A stretch of DNA of 64,000 nucleotides, taken from contig NC_049980.1 in NCBI RefSeq assembly GCF_000003815.2, positions 1,274,740 to 1,338,739 on the forward strand. Direction: 5' to 3'. The DNA is from Branchiostoma floridae. Lineage: Eukaryota; Chordata; Leptocardii; Amphioxiformes; Branchiostomatidae. Under the pieces are notes generated by a model. It was not told where the DNA came from, did not search any database, and saw nothing but the letters and a program-made list of their open reading frames with translations. This document shows, one piece after another, positions 36,421-46,869 of the stretch (positions are counted from its first letter, which is position 1; each line of letters begins with the position of its first letter). Both the position numbers and the translations under genes were made by a program.

Positions 36421-39400
36421 CTGGTGGGAATGATGATCAATGAATTATTTAGCAGGTCTTCAATCTTACTGTTGCAATTGCATTGATATGTTTGGTGTCT
36501 GTATCATTTCAGATTACAGGAAGTTTAACAGTTACAACTTACAACTGTACATGCATATGTTGATAAAAACAAGTTGTTACTGGTATGGTTGTATCTCAGA
36601 TATCTCTCTGTGTCTCAATGTGTCTTTATAGTGGTGGCATGCATGTCATCATGTGCAGACTGTTAATTGTATGGTCTGGAGTATTCGATGTTAATTTAAT
36701 TTATTATATAATACTACTTTTTTGGGTTAATTCTTGAAAAATGAACTCAAGGTTACAAAGACTGTTGAGTATAGACTGTGAAATACTAGATAATACCAAC
36801 AGAACTTGAGGAAGGGATGTAAATGTAGTGTATTACAATAATAGAGTCACTAAATGGAAATCTGATGAACAACTCAACAAACAAACAAACAAACACACTT
36901 GTCGGGGATGAAGTCCAACCAGCGCATATCACAGCTGCCACAGTCCCACGGGTTCCCTTCCATGCACAGCTTGACAACAGACGGGTTGGAGTCAAAGCTG
37001 CTCTGACGTAAAGACGCTAATCTGGATTAATGAAAGAGATCATTCATTAATCACTTATTATATTTCATATTTCATACAGACAAGGCTGCCCAATGCATGC
37101 TGTCACAACTTTTAAAGGGTAGCCTTTGTGATGGGGATAGAAAATTACCACGAAATGACATGATGTAACATGAGATTTAACAAAATACTTTGTGGACTGT
37201 CATTGGGTTGGTGCTACAATTCTTTAGACAACGACAAAAATTCTAAGCAGTGCAGACGTCAGGAAGGTAATCTGGATGGATGAGATAGATTGCAGAGTTA
37301 ATCCCACTGCTTTATTGTAGAGCAATATGGCAAGTAATAGTGCACTAAAACAGCTTTCATCTCACAAAACTCAATAGCCTTTATCATAGCTTTGCAGATA
37401 CCGGCTTGGGTCATGACTGAATTGTGATCTAGTGGAAGACTGATTGCTTTATCCTTGCCCAACTTTCTCATCTATTTGATATCTATGACTCCAACATTGC
37501 GTACAGGCAAGGCCTAGGCTGCCCGACTAAAAGCTACTCAAGATTACATAATAGGAGACTAAACAGATTCAAAACATGATGCCCTTGTAAAACAAATTTC
37601 TTTTACGCACAACAACAATTATAAGATTTTGGTGATCATCTGTCACCTACCTCAGGGCAAACTGGTTTTACTTTGCACTGTAGCATATATAGGTGGCTCA
37701 GTGTCAGAAGGCTTGGCAGGCCTTAAAAGATACTCTTCAATATATTTTAGGTACAAGTAAGTACTTGGAAGTACTTGTTACATGTGATATCCGCTCTTTA
37801 AGTAAGGCGCTTCTTAGTGCTTACTTGTTATGAGTGACGAGCACTTGTCGATTTGTGCAGACCTTACAGTGTATAAGTACTTACTAGTTGTAAGTCATGT
37901 CTGTAGGTTGGAAGGCCACGGTGTAAGTACTTACCTCTTGCAAGACTTAGTACTGTTACAGTAACAGTACTTGCTTGCTATAAGTGATATCAAGTTCTGC
38001 GGGTTGGGCAGGTCTCTTAAGTACATGCAAGCGAAAGTACTTACTTGTTATAAGTGATGTCAAGTTCTGTAGGTCTCTAAAGGCACTTCAGTACATGCAA
38101 GTGAAAGTGCTTACTTGTTATAAGTGATGTCAAGTTCTGTAGGTCTCTAAAGGCCCTTGAGTACATGCAAAGGAAAGTACTTACTTGTTATAAGTGATGT
38201 CAAGTTCAGCAGGTTGGCCAGGTCTCTGAAGGTACTTGAGTACATGCAAGTGAAAGTACTTACTTGTTATAAGTGATGTCAAGTGTCTGTAAGTTTGGCA
38301 GGCCTCTGAAGGCACTCCTGTTGACGAAACGCAGCTGCATGTGGTCCAGGGTGAGCGTCTGAAGACTCGTCAGGTTCTTAAAGGCGTAGGGTTGGATCTC
38401 GTAGATGGGGTTGTAGGAGAGCTGGAGGATAAGGAGGTTGTCGAGGCCAGAGAAGGCGTTGCTAGGGATGACGGAGAAGTTGCAGTTGCTGAGGATCAGC
38501 ATGCTGAGGTTCATCTGGTTCAGCCCGTCGTCAGAAATGGAGCTCAGGCTGTAGGACCTGCAGGGCACATATTGTTTGTTTGTCTTTCATCTGCAGGGCA
38601 CATGTTTTGTTTGTTTTTCATCACTGGTTAACTGCCTTCAGATGATAGATAGATGGTTTATTGCGCAACAATTGAATCAATGACAATGTATGGCAATGTA
38701 TATACAACAAAAGGTACAATCTAATACTACACATATACGTTATATTGCAACAATTTCCGTTACTACATTACTAGTGGAATCTACAGTAGGTAATTATCAT
38801 ATAGCCAGGCGCCGCGGACCAATCAGAAGGCCCCGTTCCACGTTGGTTATGACGCCGTAACACAAAGATTCCGGCCAGGCAGGTGTGCATCGCTCCTCTG
38901 ATTGGTCAGAATGAATCGACAACGGCACCGGTGTCGATTTGCATCAGACCAACCAGACCATTTGCATTTGACCAACCAGAATGAGCGATATACCCAAGAT
39001 ATGCAGGCTTTGGACAATCAAAAGGAGCAAAACACATACCAAAGCAGAGGGAATATGTACAGACTGCAAGGCTCCTTCTGTTGAACATTTATAATGAGTT
39101 TTGTTGTTCTAAAATCCCAAGACTGCAATGTTTTGAATATTTTCTGAGGAAATTTTGGTTTCAAACTGCAATCTGTAATTTTCTTACAAATGTATGTACC
39201 AAGGAACAAATGTGAACTTTCAGAAATTCGACAAAGGAATTCACACGTATAGTACCAAGGGATCTATGCGTCATACAGGAGTTTGCAAGTTTGGGTAGGC
39301 TATATGATAATAACGTTAATGACCCGCCTGTTCCTCGGTGTACATGGTGTCATAACGCCTGGTCCTTTGCTATAACCACCTCATAAAACCACCTCGTTCG

Positions 39401-41643
39401 CTTTGCTCACTCGGTGGTTTCATTTGGTGTTTATAGCAAAGGACCAGGCGTTATGACACCATATGCCCTTGGGGCGGGTCATTAACCCTTAACTATAACA
39501 TACATCAGATTGAGTATAATTCTATGCTACTAGCGACATAATGTTATAATAAAGTTATTTAGGAATGGTACAGTAATTTTTGCATGTAATGGTCCGAGTG
39601 ATGTTCTGTAGCGTAAATAACTGTAGGGAAGTGGCGTCCCATTGCGTGAAGATGTGGTGACTGTTTGTAAGTAGCCACAAGTACATCGTATTTGCGGAAA
39701 TGACAGATGAGACTTGGGAGCTATAATATGGCTGGATACCAGGCTAGTCTCAAAGCCCAGAGTTTCTGGGTATGAGTCCCCTAAAATTCTCCGAATTAGG
39801 AAACTTGAAGACATTTATCACAGATTTCCTAACTTTACTTGGGTGGAAATGAGTGCCAGTCCTACTGCTGCTTTCACACATGATGCTCATTGACAAGTAT
39901 AAAATAAATGGCCCTGCAGGAGTGCGATGTTATAGGTTGGTAGTACACGACTTCCACTAGTACTGACCTGCTGAGGTCCAGGTTCTGTAGCTGTGGGAGA
40001 TACTGGAAGGTGTCACCAGTGATGGCCATTGCTGGCATCTGTTGAAACATCAGCCACTTCAGGTTCTGGATATAGTAGAATGCCTTACTGGGCATAGCTG
40101 TGAGGTTGCTGCCTGTAAGGAAGAAATTGGCAATGAGACCATTGTATCTTACGGCTGATAATCGTGGACTTTAAATCCGTTGCAATTATGTTTTCTGCAG
40201 AAAGGTCATAAACTGAATAGTATACAATGTACATGTAGTTTTAAAAAGATACTCTCACGTTGAGGAAACAAGAATAGGCTCCATGTCAGTTTGTATCATT
40301 AGATTTGTATGTAGCACCATCACACACACGTACATTTGCATGTGCATGTATACGTATGCAGAACCTTACCTGTCATGAACAGTTGCCGAAGAGACACCAG
40401 TCCGTAGAAGGCTCGCGGCGAAACAAAGACGATGGGGNNNNNNNNNNNNNNNNNNNNNNNNNNNNNNNNNNNNNNNNNNNNNNNNNNNNNNNNNNNNNNN
40501 NNNNNNNNNNNNNNNNNNNNNNNNNNNNNNNNNNNNNTTATCGATCAGTAGCACAAGCTGGTTCCCATCCACGTGCAGTTTGGTCAGGTTAGCCAACCCC
40601 TGAAAAACCCCGCGAGGCAAGAGCTGCAGTCGGTTTCCAGACAACCTGAGCCCGTTGAGCTGGATCAAGTCTCGGAAGGACCCGGGCGCAACGCTGGTGA
40701 TCTGGTTATTGTTCATGTTCAAGTAGCTCAGCTTGGTCAGGCCGGCAAAGTCCTTCCGGTTCACGATGCTGATCTTGTCCTGCACCAGACGCAGTGTGAC
40801 CACCTGGAGCGGGATTTGGGATTGGATTAGACCTAAGATGTATCTGAGTGAGTGAGTGAAGATGTGTAACTGCCACCAGTGTACTAGGCAAATGTTTTAA
40901 ATAACATTGAGCTCTGACCTCCAGAAGGCAAGCATGATTATTGTTTTTTTTAAACAAATGTAGTTCTAATAGAATTATGCATTTCAGTAGTTGTACAATG
41001 TATGTTGTGTTATATGTATTGTAATCATGTACATGTGATACTATGTACTCTGTACATGCTGTGGTTTTGCGAATGAAGTCCCCAAAACACTATTATATAC
41101 ATTTTGTAACATTGATTCTTTCCAATCAGATCTTTTTTATCAATGGTACTAACCATCTATCAAGACCCCAAGCTTCTCCAAACCTTATGGGTTGCATGAA
41201 TAGGATTAAAAGAGCATCTCTCTTACCTAGGTCAGAAAGATTATGATTAAGACCAGCTCATCTGGTCACTGATAGGAGTGCGGACTAACTGACCCAATAG
41301 ATGAAACAGTGAGAGGAATTCCTTAATCCAATTTAGACCAGAACTTAGACCAGAATTGTTAATCTAATGAAACTACATTGTAAATGGTTAATCTAAGGAG
41401 TATCTATAGGAAACATCCAACCTGGTTTGGGATTGCGGCGGGGACCATGGTGAACCCCTCGCGCTTGCAGGTGATGGACTGGTCGCTGGGGTTGCACGTG
41501 CACATGTTCGGACAGTTGGCAGGGACAACGCCCTGCGGCTGGGCAGGTGCCTTCTGATTGGTGTTACTCTGGGCAGGGTCAGGCATCTGGGCACAAACTC
41601 CTTCCAGCAGGGCAACGAGCAGCAATGCGTAGTACGACTTCAT
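35712..41643 (-). CDS. LRR-Ig type I membrane protein (complete except for a gap in exon 2)
   Basis: Six coding exons (41643-41422, 40803-40370, 40112-39968, 38557-38264, 37021-36899, 36420-35712) join with phases 0, 1, 2, 2, 2, all with GT/AG. The order is signal peptide (residues 1-18, MKSYYALLLVALLEGVCA), LRRNT with the C-x3-C-x-C pattern, at least twelve 24-residue LRRs, LRRCT (NPWDCGSCDMRWLDF), one C2-type Ig domain (VLHC, IIWLG, GTYSCMAHN), a Thr/Pro/Ser linker, one membrane segment (about TTILASFMGCFSFFGVVLL) and a tail of about 50 residues ending RI. The architecture matches LINGO- or AMIGO-type neuronal LRR-Ig receptors, but those vertebrate genes code in a single exon whereas this one is split within the LRRs. 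Expected at the cell surface in adhesion or recognition. True length about 625-650 residues, depending on the gap. Confidence 0.92.
36871..36896. repeat. (AAAC)n microsatellite next to the exon 5 donor
   Basis: AACAAACAAACAAACAAACA begins right after the exon 5 donor (as GTTT on the gene strand). Confidence 0.8.
36899..37021 (-). CDS. LRR-Ig exon 5: last LRR and start of LRRCT
   Basis: Acceptor CATTAATCCAG, donor GACAA|GTGTGT; 123 bases, phase 2 in and 2 out. It encodes LASLRQSSFDSNPSVVKLC followed by the LRRCT hallmark NPWDCGSCDMRWLDFIPD. Too short for the usual ORF cut-off, but the phases match exons 4 and 6 exactly. Confidence 0.9.
37690..38285. repeat. Tandem array of 70-bp units copied from the exon 4 donor region
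   Basis: TTACTTGTTATAAGTGATGT recurs at 38041, 38111, 38181 and 38260, with a variant at 37971; spacings are 70, 70, 70 and 79. Older, decayed units reach back to about 37690. On the gene strand each unit carries the last bases of exon 4 and its GTAAGT donor. A 23-base near-palindrome (AGTACTGTTAC and its inverse) lies at 37948-37970. Confidence 0.9.
38264..38557 (-). CDS. LRR-Ig exon 4: four LRRs
   Basis: Acceptor TGTGCCCTGCAG, donor AACAA|GTAAGT; 294 bases, phase 2 in and 2 out. Repeats start LSMLILSNCNFSVIPSNAF, LLILQLSYNPIYEIQPYAF and LQTLTLDHMQLRFVNRSAF. Reading past the donor gives TAA at once, so this donor must be used. Both splice sites lie in tandem duplications. Confidence 0.92.
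38558..38621. repeat. Tandem duplication of the exon 4 acceptor region
   Basis: Two units of 33 and 31 bases, each beginning CTGCAGGGCACAT on the plus strand, i.e. TGTGCCCTGCAG on the gene strand. The outer acceptor would bring a TGA into frame directly after the join. Confidence 0.9.
38641..38760 (-). mobile_element. LINE-like 3' end with ATCT tail
   Basis: The minus strand reads GTTGCGCAATAAACCATC running into ATCTATCTATC, a polyadenylation-like signal followed by a tandem tail. Inside the intron between exons 3 and 4. Family unknown. Confidence 0.45.
38810..38985. promoter_or_regulatory. CpG-rich intronic block with paired octamer and CCAAT motifs
   Basis: Two ATTTGCAT octamers (38937-38944 and 38960-38967) are each followed by GACCAACCAGA, and CCAATCAGA and TCTGATTGG occur on opposite strands upstream. 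ATTTGCAT is the POU-factor octamer and CCAAT the NF-Y box. It could be an intronic enhancer or alternative promoter, or part of a mobile element. Confidence 0.35.
39314..39485. mobile_element. Fold-back element (GTTAATGACCCGCC ends)
   Basis: The left arm GTTAATGACCCGCC, then GGTGTCATAACGCCTGGTCC, recurs inverted on the right (GGACCAGGCGTTATGACACC, then GGCGGGTCATTAAC). The centre has a second, smaller inverted pair (AACCACC/GGTGGTT). No coding capacity. In the intron between exons 3 and 4. Confidence 0.85.
39968..40112 (-). CDS. LRR-Ig exon 3: LRRs
   Basis: Acceptor TTCTTCCTTACAG, donor CAG|GTCAGT; 145 bases, phase 1 in and 2 out. Encodes about two LRRs, including LQNLDLSR at its end. One sequon, NLT. 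Confidence 0.9.
40370..40803 (-). CDS. LRR-Ig exon 2: first LRRs (contains 100-N gap)
   Basis: Acceptor CCCGCTCCAG|GTGGTC, donor ACAG|GTAAGG, phase 0 in and 1 out. Four LRRs are readable before the gap (for example LSYLNMNNNQITSVAPGSF) and one after it (IVFVSPRAFYGLVS). The frame after the gap fits only if the true gap length is a multiple of three, so 100 is a placeholder. Confidence 0.9.
40438..40537. other. Assembly gap, 100 N, inside LRR-Ig exon 2
   Basis: A round 100 N, evidently a placeholder: LRR register and codon phase call for 48 bases or 48 plus a multiple of 72. Confidence 0.95.
40813..41421. other. Intron 1 of the LRR-Ig gene
   Basis: No repeat or RNA recognised. Confidence 0.5.
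41422..41643 (-). CDS. LRR-Ig exon 1: signal peptide and LRRNT
   Basis: Starts ATG at 41643, the first ATG followed by a clear signal sequence. It ends AACCAG|GTTGGA in phase 0 after 74 codons. The LRRNT cysteines are in NCPNMCTCNPSDQSITC. A short Pro/Gln-rich spacer separates the signal peptide from LRRNT. Confidence 0.9.
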
Positions 41644-41741
41644 CGCAATGAATGACAGGAGTGTATCCAGTTGTGAAGAGGAGTCGTTCTTAGGGCAGTA
41701 AAAGTGTCACAACGAAGCTTCCCACTCTTCAACAACTGGAT
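41644..41741 (-). other. 5' UTR part of the first coding exon
   Basis: The minus strand has a good acceptor, ACCTTTGTTACAG, ending at 41742, so the first coding exon probably extends to 41741 and is preceded by a non-coding exon further right that I cannot locate. Confidence 0.45.
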
Positions 41742-41970
41742 CTGTAACAAAGGTATAAAACAATGACCCTAGGCAAGATACATGTATTGCTGAAAGTGAT
41801 ATCACATTGAAGTTAAAATTAGTTGCCACATTGTACAAGTTTATAGAAAGCACAAATACTGAAAGGCTTGAAAGTAACAGTACATACAAAATGTATAAAG
41901 GGACATGAAACAGTCAACTCGTGTCAATAAAAGATGGAGACCATTAGGTTTGGGTAACGGGTATGGTCTT

Positions 41971-42200
41971 AAGGTGGTATCTCACTGCACTTGCATCACT
42001 CCAGGTTTCGTTCACTGCGTCACTGTTTTGTTATTTTCTACGATTTTTTATAATTTAGTTATTGCGTGATACGTAAAAGTATGACTTAGCCAAATACACA
42101 AGAATTAAGAAAATTAATTCCTTATCTTTGAAATTCGTTGAGCATCTTTAGAATCCCACAGTGACTCAAGCGTGAAGCAAGTGCAGTGAGATACCACTTT
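41971..42200. mobile_element. MITE with TGGTATCTCACTGCACTTGC inverted ends
   Basis: The 20-base end TGGTATCTCACTGCACTTGC at 41975 is present as a perfect inverse ending near 42195, with imperfect complementarity continuing inwards. Non-coding. Target duplication unclear. It lies upstream of the LRR-Ig coding start. Confidence 0.8.
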
Positions 42201-43599
42201 TACTTTGGTATGCAATTGCTTGCATGTCTGCCAAGCAGATGACATTTTTAGTATACATAATACAGTGTATAATATATATTGTCTCCTTCGGTCAATATTG
42301 ACCATGGTAAAATCCTAATTGATATCAGCCCTACAGCGTCAACATTGGGCTAAAACAGTCCTATACGAGTATGAACTCTGCCACATAGGACACATCAGGT
42401 CTTTAGTATAGTATACATTTACATATTACAGTCCTTGATAATACAAAAATGTATAAGATTTGTGCAGAGCATGCTTGCTCTGTACTTGTTGCTCTATAAG
42501 GATGAGTCCAAGTTGAAGTCACAATCATCTGTCACTGAGAGGAAGCATACATGCATGGCATTTATGATATTATAATTCCCTTTAACTCAGTTTGTCATAA
42601 TCATCTCCAATTTATTTTCAGTAATCAAGCCTTAGGGAATAATTGCTGAAAGTATCAGCGTCCTCTGAGGTGCAATCATTACGATAATGACCTCCCATAG
42701 GCATGGCTACCCAGCATGACTTCTGTCGTGAGAATCTCTGATCAAAACATACTGAATATAGAAAACGTTATACAAAATGTACAAGAACATTGTATGTTGT
42801 TGAGGCTATATGTAAAATAAAAACCACTCAATCATATATTATCAAAGGTCACTAGCAAACCACATTTGAGGGTGTGCGCACGCTTTTCCGTAATTTTGCA
42901 TTATTCTCAGGGAAGCTACATGTATGTCAAAGATTACTCGTAAAGCATATCCCATTTAAAGCCTAATCTAGCCTAAAACATTTCCCTTGAGCATCAGAAT
43001 TGCCTTTTGTGTAATCCTTGATACCTAACATTAGAGACCGAAATGACCAGGACATCATATTCATCACAAAGGATCAGGGTAGGCTACAGATATGTTAGGG
43101 ACTAAACTAACCTGAAGCGCACTTTCCTAATAGAGATGTCATTGAACTTGGCTCAGTCAACTAAGCAAAATTTCCCCATCCAAACACAAGCATCTCAAAG
43201 GGTCAAGGTCCAAAATTTTCTCAAAGTTGACCAGAATTCTATGCGACGTAGCTAAACAAATAAAGTGAGAAAGAAAGCAAAGTTCCACCAAATGAAATTT
43301 CTTGCCGCCACCTCAGTACCTGGTACACTATGCGTGCCATATGGTTCATGCAGTACCCGTGATTGTACAACTGTAGCACATTGTATCAGTCTGAGTTAAA
43401 GTCATCAATATTTCTGAATGTAGCATTATTCATCATTGCCAACCTATAAGCATTTGTCAGCCTTCCTGAATCAAGCATAAAGCGTATTAGTAAACAGGAC
43501 CCCCATTCAGACCCTCACATTGGAGTAAAACACAGCAATAAGTCTCATATGAATTATGCATATTAGCCCTTATTGTTATGTTAACTATGATGTTAAGCT
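42201..43599. other. Upstream region of the LRR-Ig gene, nothing specific
   Basis: The promoter and any 5' non-coding exon could be here or further right. I see no decisive signal. Confidence 0.3.
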
Positions 43600-43704
43600 T
43601 TATCCTATACCTCTATATTTTGTACTTTATGTAATAGTTGTTGCCATACTTTGTACCATGTACAATTGTCATGCAATAAAGTTCTTCCTATAAAGTTCTT
43701 CCTA
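43600..43704 (+). mobile_element. LINE-like 3' end with repeated tail
   Basis: TTGTCATGCAATAAAG is followed by two copies of ATAAAGTTCTTCCT. The A/T-rich body and the duplicated terminal unit are typical of a short LINE 3' fragment, perhaps of the CR1/L2 type. Confidence 0.45.
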
Positions 43705-44409
43705 TGAATCGATATACCCAGGAAACTTCATAACTGCTTTTTCCCACCTTTGTCTTGTCTAGTATTGACCTCTGGTTCTTTAATGTCTTAGCCAGCCAGC
43801 AGTGCCTTAACTATAGGCTCATTGCAGATGTGCATGTACTGTTGGTCTCTCAAACTCTGCAGTAGAAACACCCTTGAAGGAGGTAATTTTGTCTGTCTGA
43901 GGTTTTCCTATAACTATCAGTCATGCTCTATCACCCTGTTCATTCTCCATGCTGCTTGGAGCAGTGTGAAATTTCCACTTCTCTGTGCAAGGTGTCCGGA
44001 TTCAAATGTTGGCCTCCAAGTCACAGCTTTTTTTTTTCTTTTCTAAAGTCAATACAGGTTAAGCAACAGTTTTTATATCCTCCAGTGTACATATGCTTCC
44101 TGGAACTTCTTCCTTGTCAGGATTTAGAAGCAGCGCTCTCCTTCCCATGCAGGTTGTTCCTTCTTGTGTGTGGTGTCCAAGATAAGGCAAAGATTTGCAA
44201 CTGTTTGTCCATCAAGGTCTGAACCTGTAGCTACAGTGTTGAACTTGACATCCACTTGAAGTGTGCTCCTTTGAATCTCCTCAAGGCTAGGACTGCAGTG
44301 TAACCTTCTGTTTCAAATAGATAACTTCCAGTTTCACCCTTCCTTGTGTCAGGATGTCAGGATTGGATGTTGTTCAAAGTTAGCTGTCCTTTTCCAAAGC
44401 CTGGACCGG

Positions 44410-44682
44410 CAGGAACAGCTTCTATAACTAAATCTCTAGTAGAACTGTTCCCACTAGTCATTGCTAGGAGCTGAGGTTCTCTAGCTGTATTCCGTTTTCA
44501 GCAGCCGGCAACATTGCCTCTCGATTGGCTCTATCGCTCGGCTGGCAGCAACAGCTTCAGTAACTAAATCTCTAGTAGAACTGTTCCCACTAGTCATTGC
44601 TAGAGGCTGAGGCTCTCTGGCTGTATTCCGTTTCCAGCGGCCGGTAGCGTCGCCTCTCGATTGGCTCTATCGCTCGGCTGGC
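44410..44682. repeat. Direct tandem duplication, 136-bp unit, two copies
   Basis: AACAGCTTC-TAACTAAATC at 44414 recurs at 44550, and both units end GGCTCTATCGCTCGGCTGGC (44546 and 44682). Differences are a few substitutions. Non-coding, fairly GC-rich. Confidence 0.9.
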
Positions 44683-44689
44683 CTCTCCC

Positions 44690-45990
44690 TGAGGAAATGG
44701 CCATCCGAAAACGGCAGGATTAGAATCCAATTATTACCTCGCAGCTCAATGTTGATTGCCAGTCCCGGGGGATAGATGCAACACAAGCGGTCGGCAGAAA
44801 AGAATCGGCACATCCCTACTGCATACCATAGATAACCGGCTCCCTGTACGCAAGCACAAGCGCTTAGCAGCATCCGTTGTCCGCAAGAATCTGACCGTGC
44901 CTCAAAACTGTGTGAAATTGATCCTTAGGGGCCAAATTTTCTTGCTCCATGCGGAGCAATGAAGGCCATTTTATGATGATTGAGTGGATAGAATTTGATT
45001 ATGTTGGTTTTGATTGTGGAGGCATGTAGAGATTACGAGCCACCCTTTTGTCCATGGGAGCGGGGCATATCTGCCTACTTGGGATGTGGAACATGTGCAA
45101 CATATTTGTCTGAGGACTCCCGCATTGGAGTCAGCAGTTAGTGAATTGTGGTCCATATTACAGTAGGCTTACAGGGCATTAAACTTGGTAGTTTCTATGG
45201 GTTTTCCAGCCATGTTTGTGGTGATGTATTCAGCGTAGAAGACTAAATTCATTGGGCAGGACAACTTATCTTTTTGGTTCATGTATACTGTTTACTGCAT
45301 GTGCATACTTATCTGGAGACAAATCCATTTTAATTAGTCAGCACTAGCAGGTAGGGAAAGTTTGACTACATTATAGTTATAATGAAACAAGGCATTGAAA
45401 CTTGGCAGTTTTATGGTAATTATGGATTGTAAAACACTCAGTCTGAATCAGATTGAAAAAAAGCAAAAGGTCCATTAGGCCTCGCCAATTTGATTCCCTG
45501 GGGATTTGCAGACTTAATTCTTTTCATTCACATGTGTCTGTGACTATGATTAAGCAGTAGTTAGGGAAGGGTTGACTCAGGGACATGTTACGGGCAACTC
45601 GTCTGTGATGATGATGATGACTGCGTCACTGAAGTTTCATTGGAAAATTTCTATCAGTTATAATCCTTCTGTATCTATCATGGTAATGTGCTATCATTGA
45701 AGTTTCAGTGACAATAGAACATAAATATGATTGATCTTAACTTAAAAAGGCCACATCAATTTAATTTCCTGGTTGTCATGATTATTTACATGTAGCTTCA
45801 TTACTTTTGATTTCTGTATATTATACATTGTACTTGTTTGGGAACTCCTGATAGTATCATTAGAGGCCTATCATTTCACATTAAGGCCATATTGATTTGA
45901 TTTTATATAGACATTTAATTTCAGTCCGTTTCGAAAATAAATAAAAATGTTTTAACCATACTGTAAATTCTACAATGTGGCTGAAATATG
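44690..45990. other. Non-coding, nothing recognised
   Basis: No exon or element identified. A GATGATGATGAT run occurs at 45608. Confidence 0.35.
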
Positions 45991-45996
45991 AGCAAA

Positions 45997-46141
45997 TACT
46001 GTAATGCAGAAATGTTCGCGGTGGATTAATGTTATTAGACTGCAGTCTATGGTGTTATCGCAAACTTAAATCCACCGCGAAACGTCCCTTTTCCCGCTAC
46101 CGCGAAATTAAATCTCCGCGAACTTAAATGCATTTACAGTA
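45997..46141 (-). mobile_element. TTCGCGGT MITE, copy 4, internally deleted
   Basis: TACTGTAATGCAGAAATG at the left and CTTAAATGCATTTACAGTA at the right, but only about 145 bases long against about 200 in the other copies. Part of the left half is missing. Confidence 0.85.
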
Positions 46142-46480
46142 TATGCTGTTGATCGCAAACAAATGCCGTAGATTGACAACATCAATTCCATGGCCAAGGA
46201 AGAAGGTGTTAAAGAACAAAAATGAAACATCTATTGTTTGATATACCATATATACCCTGCATGCTCAGTCTGGTGTTCAACCTTCCTCACCACTCGTATT
46301 TTATAATGAAGGCAACTTTTTTTACCAAACTTTTGTTTTATTTGCATGCTCACATCAGTTTTGGGGTTTCCCAGAGGATGTCATCGGATTCCATGTATCA
46401 AATCAAAATGGCCTAACCAACATACATAACATTGTGATTTGAACAACAATTTCCAACACTCTTTCTCTCACTCAATCATG

Positions 46481-46864
46481 GCAGGTTTGGTTTGGTTTGG
46501 TTTGGTTATACAGACATCCATTAGTGACTGATATGTCACTATTCTTACTGGGTGATTTGTAGAAAATCACAAATTCTAGACGGAAGGATTTTGCACCATC
46601 GCACACCGTACCATCGCACGTGTGGGGGTTCTTAAACGTGCCTGGGGTATGGCTCTCCCCAGACACGGGGCCTCTATTTTACGTCCTATCAGAGGGACGG
46701 CCCTAGCCGAAGATAAGTACTCATTTTCACTTGAGTAAAGTGAGGAAAGTCATGTAAAGCGCCTTTCCCAAGGGCACAAGATCGGTAGCACGGCAGCCGG
46801 ATTCGAACCTGCAACCTCTCGGTCACGGGCCGAACACGGTCCCGCTGCGCTATGCAGTCCCACA
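46481..46864 (-). mobile_element. tRNA-derived SINE, well preserved
   Basis: The minus strand has a perfect A box TAGCGCAGCGG and a perfect B box GGTTCGAATCC in a tRNA-like 70-base head (46795-46862), a body of about 290 bases, and a tail of AACCAAACC units (plus strand GGTTTGGTTT at 46484-46505). No functional tRNA fold. Confidence 0.75.
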
Positions 46865-46869
46865 GGGCA

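Noticed and set aside
46795-46862. Functional tRNA gene on the minus strand
   Set aside because: A and B boxes are perfect but the arms do not pair as a cloverleaf and a SINE body and tail follow.
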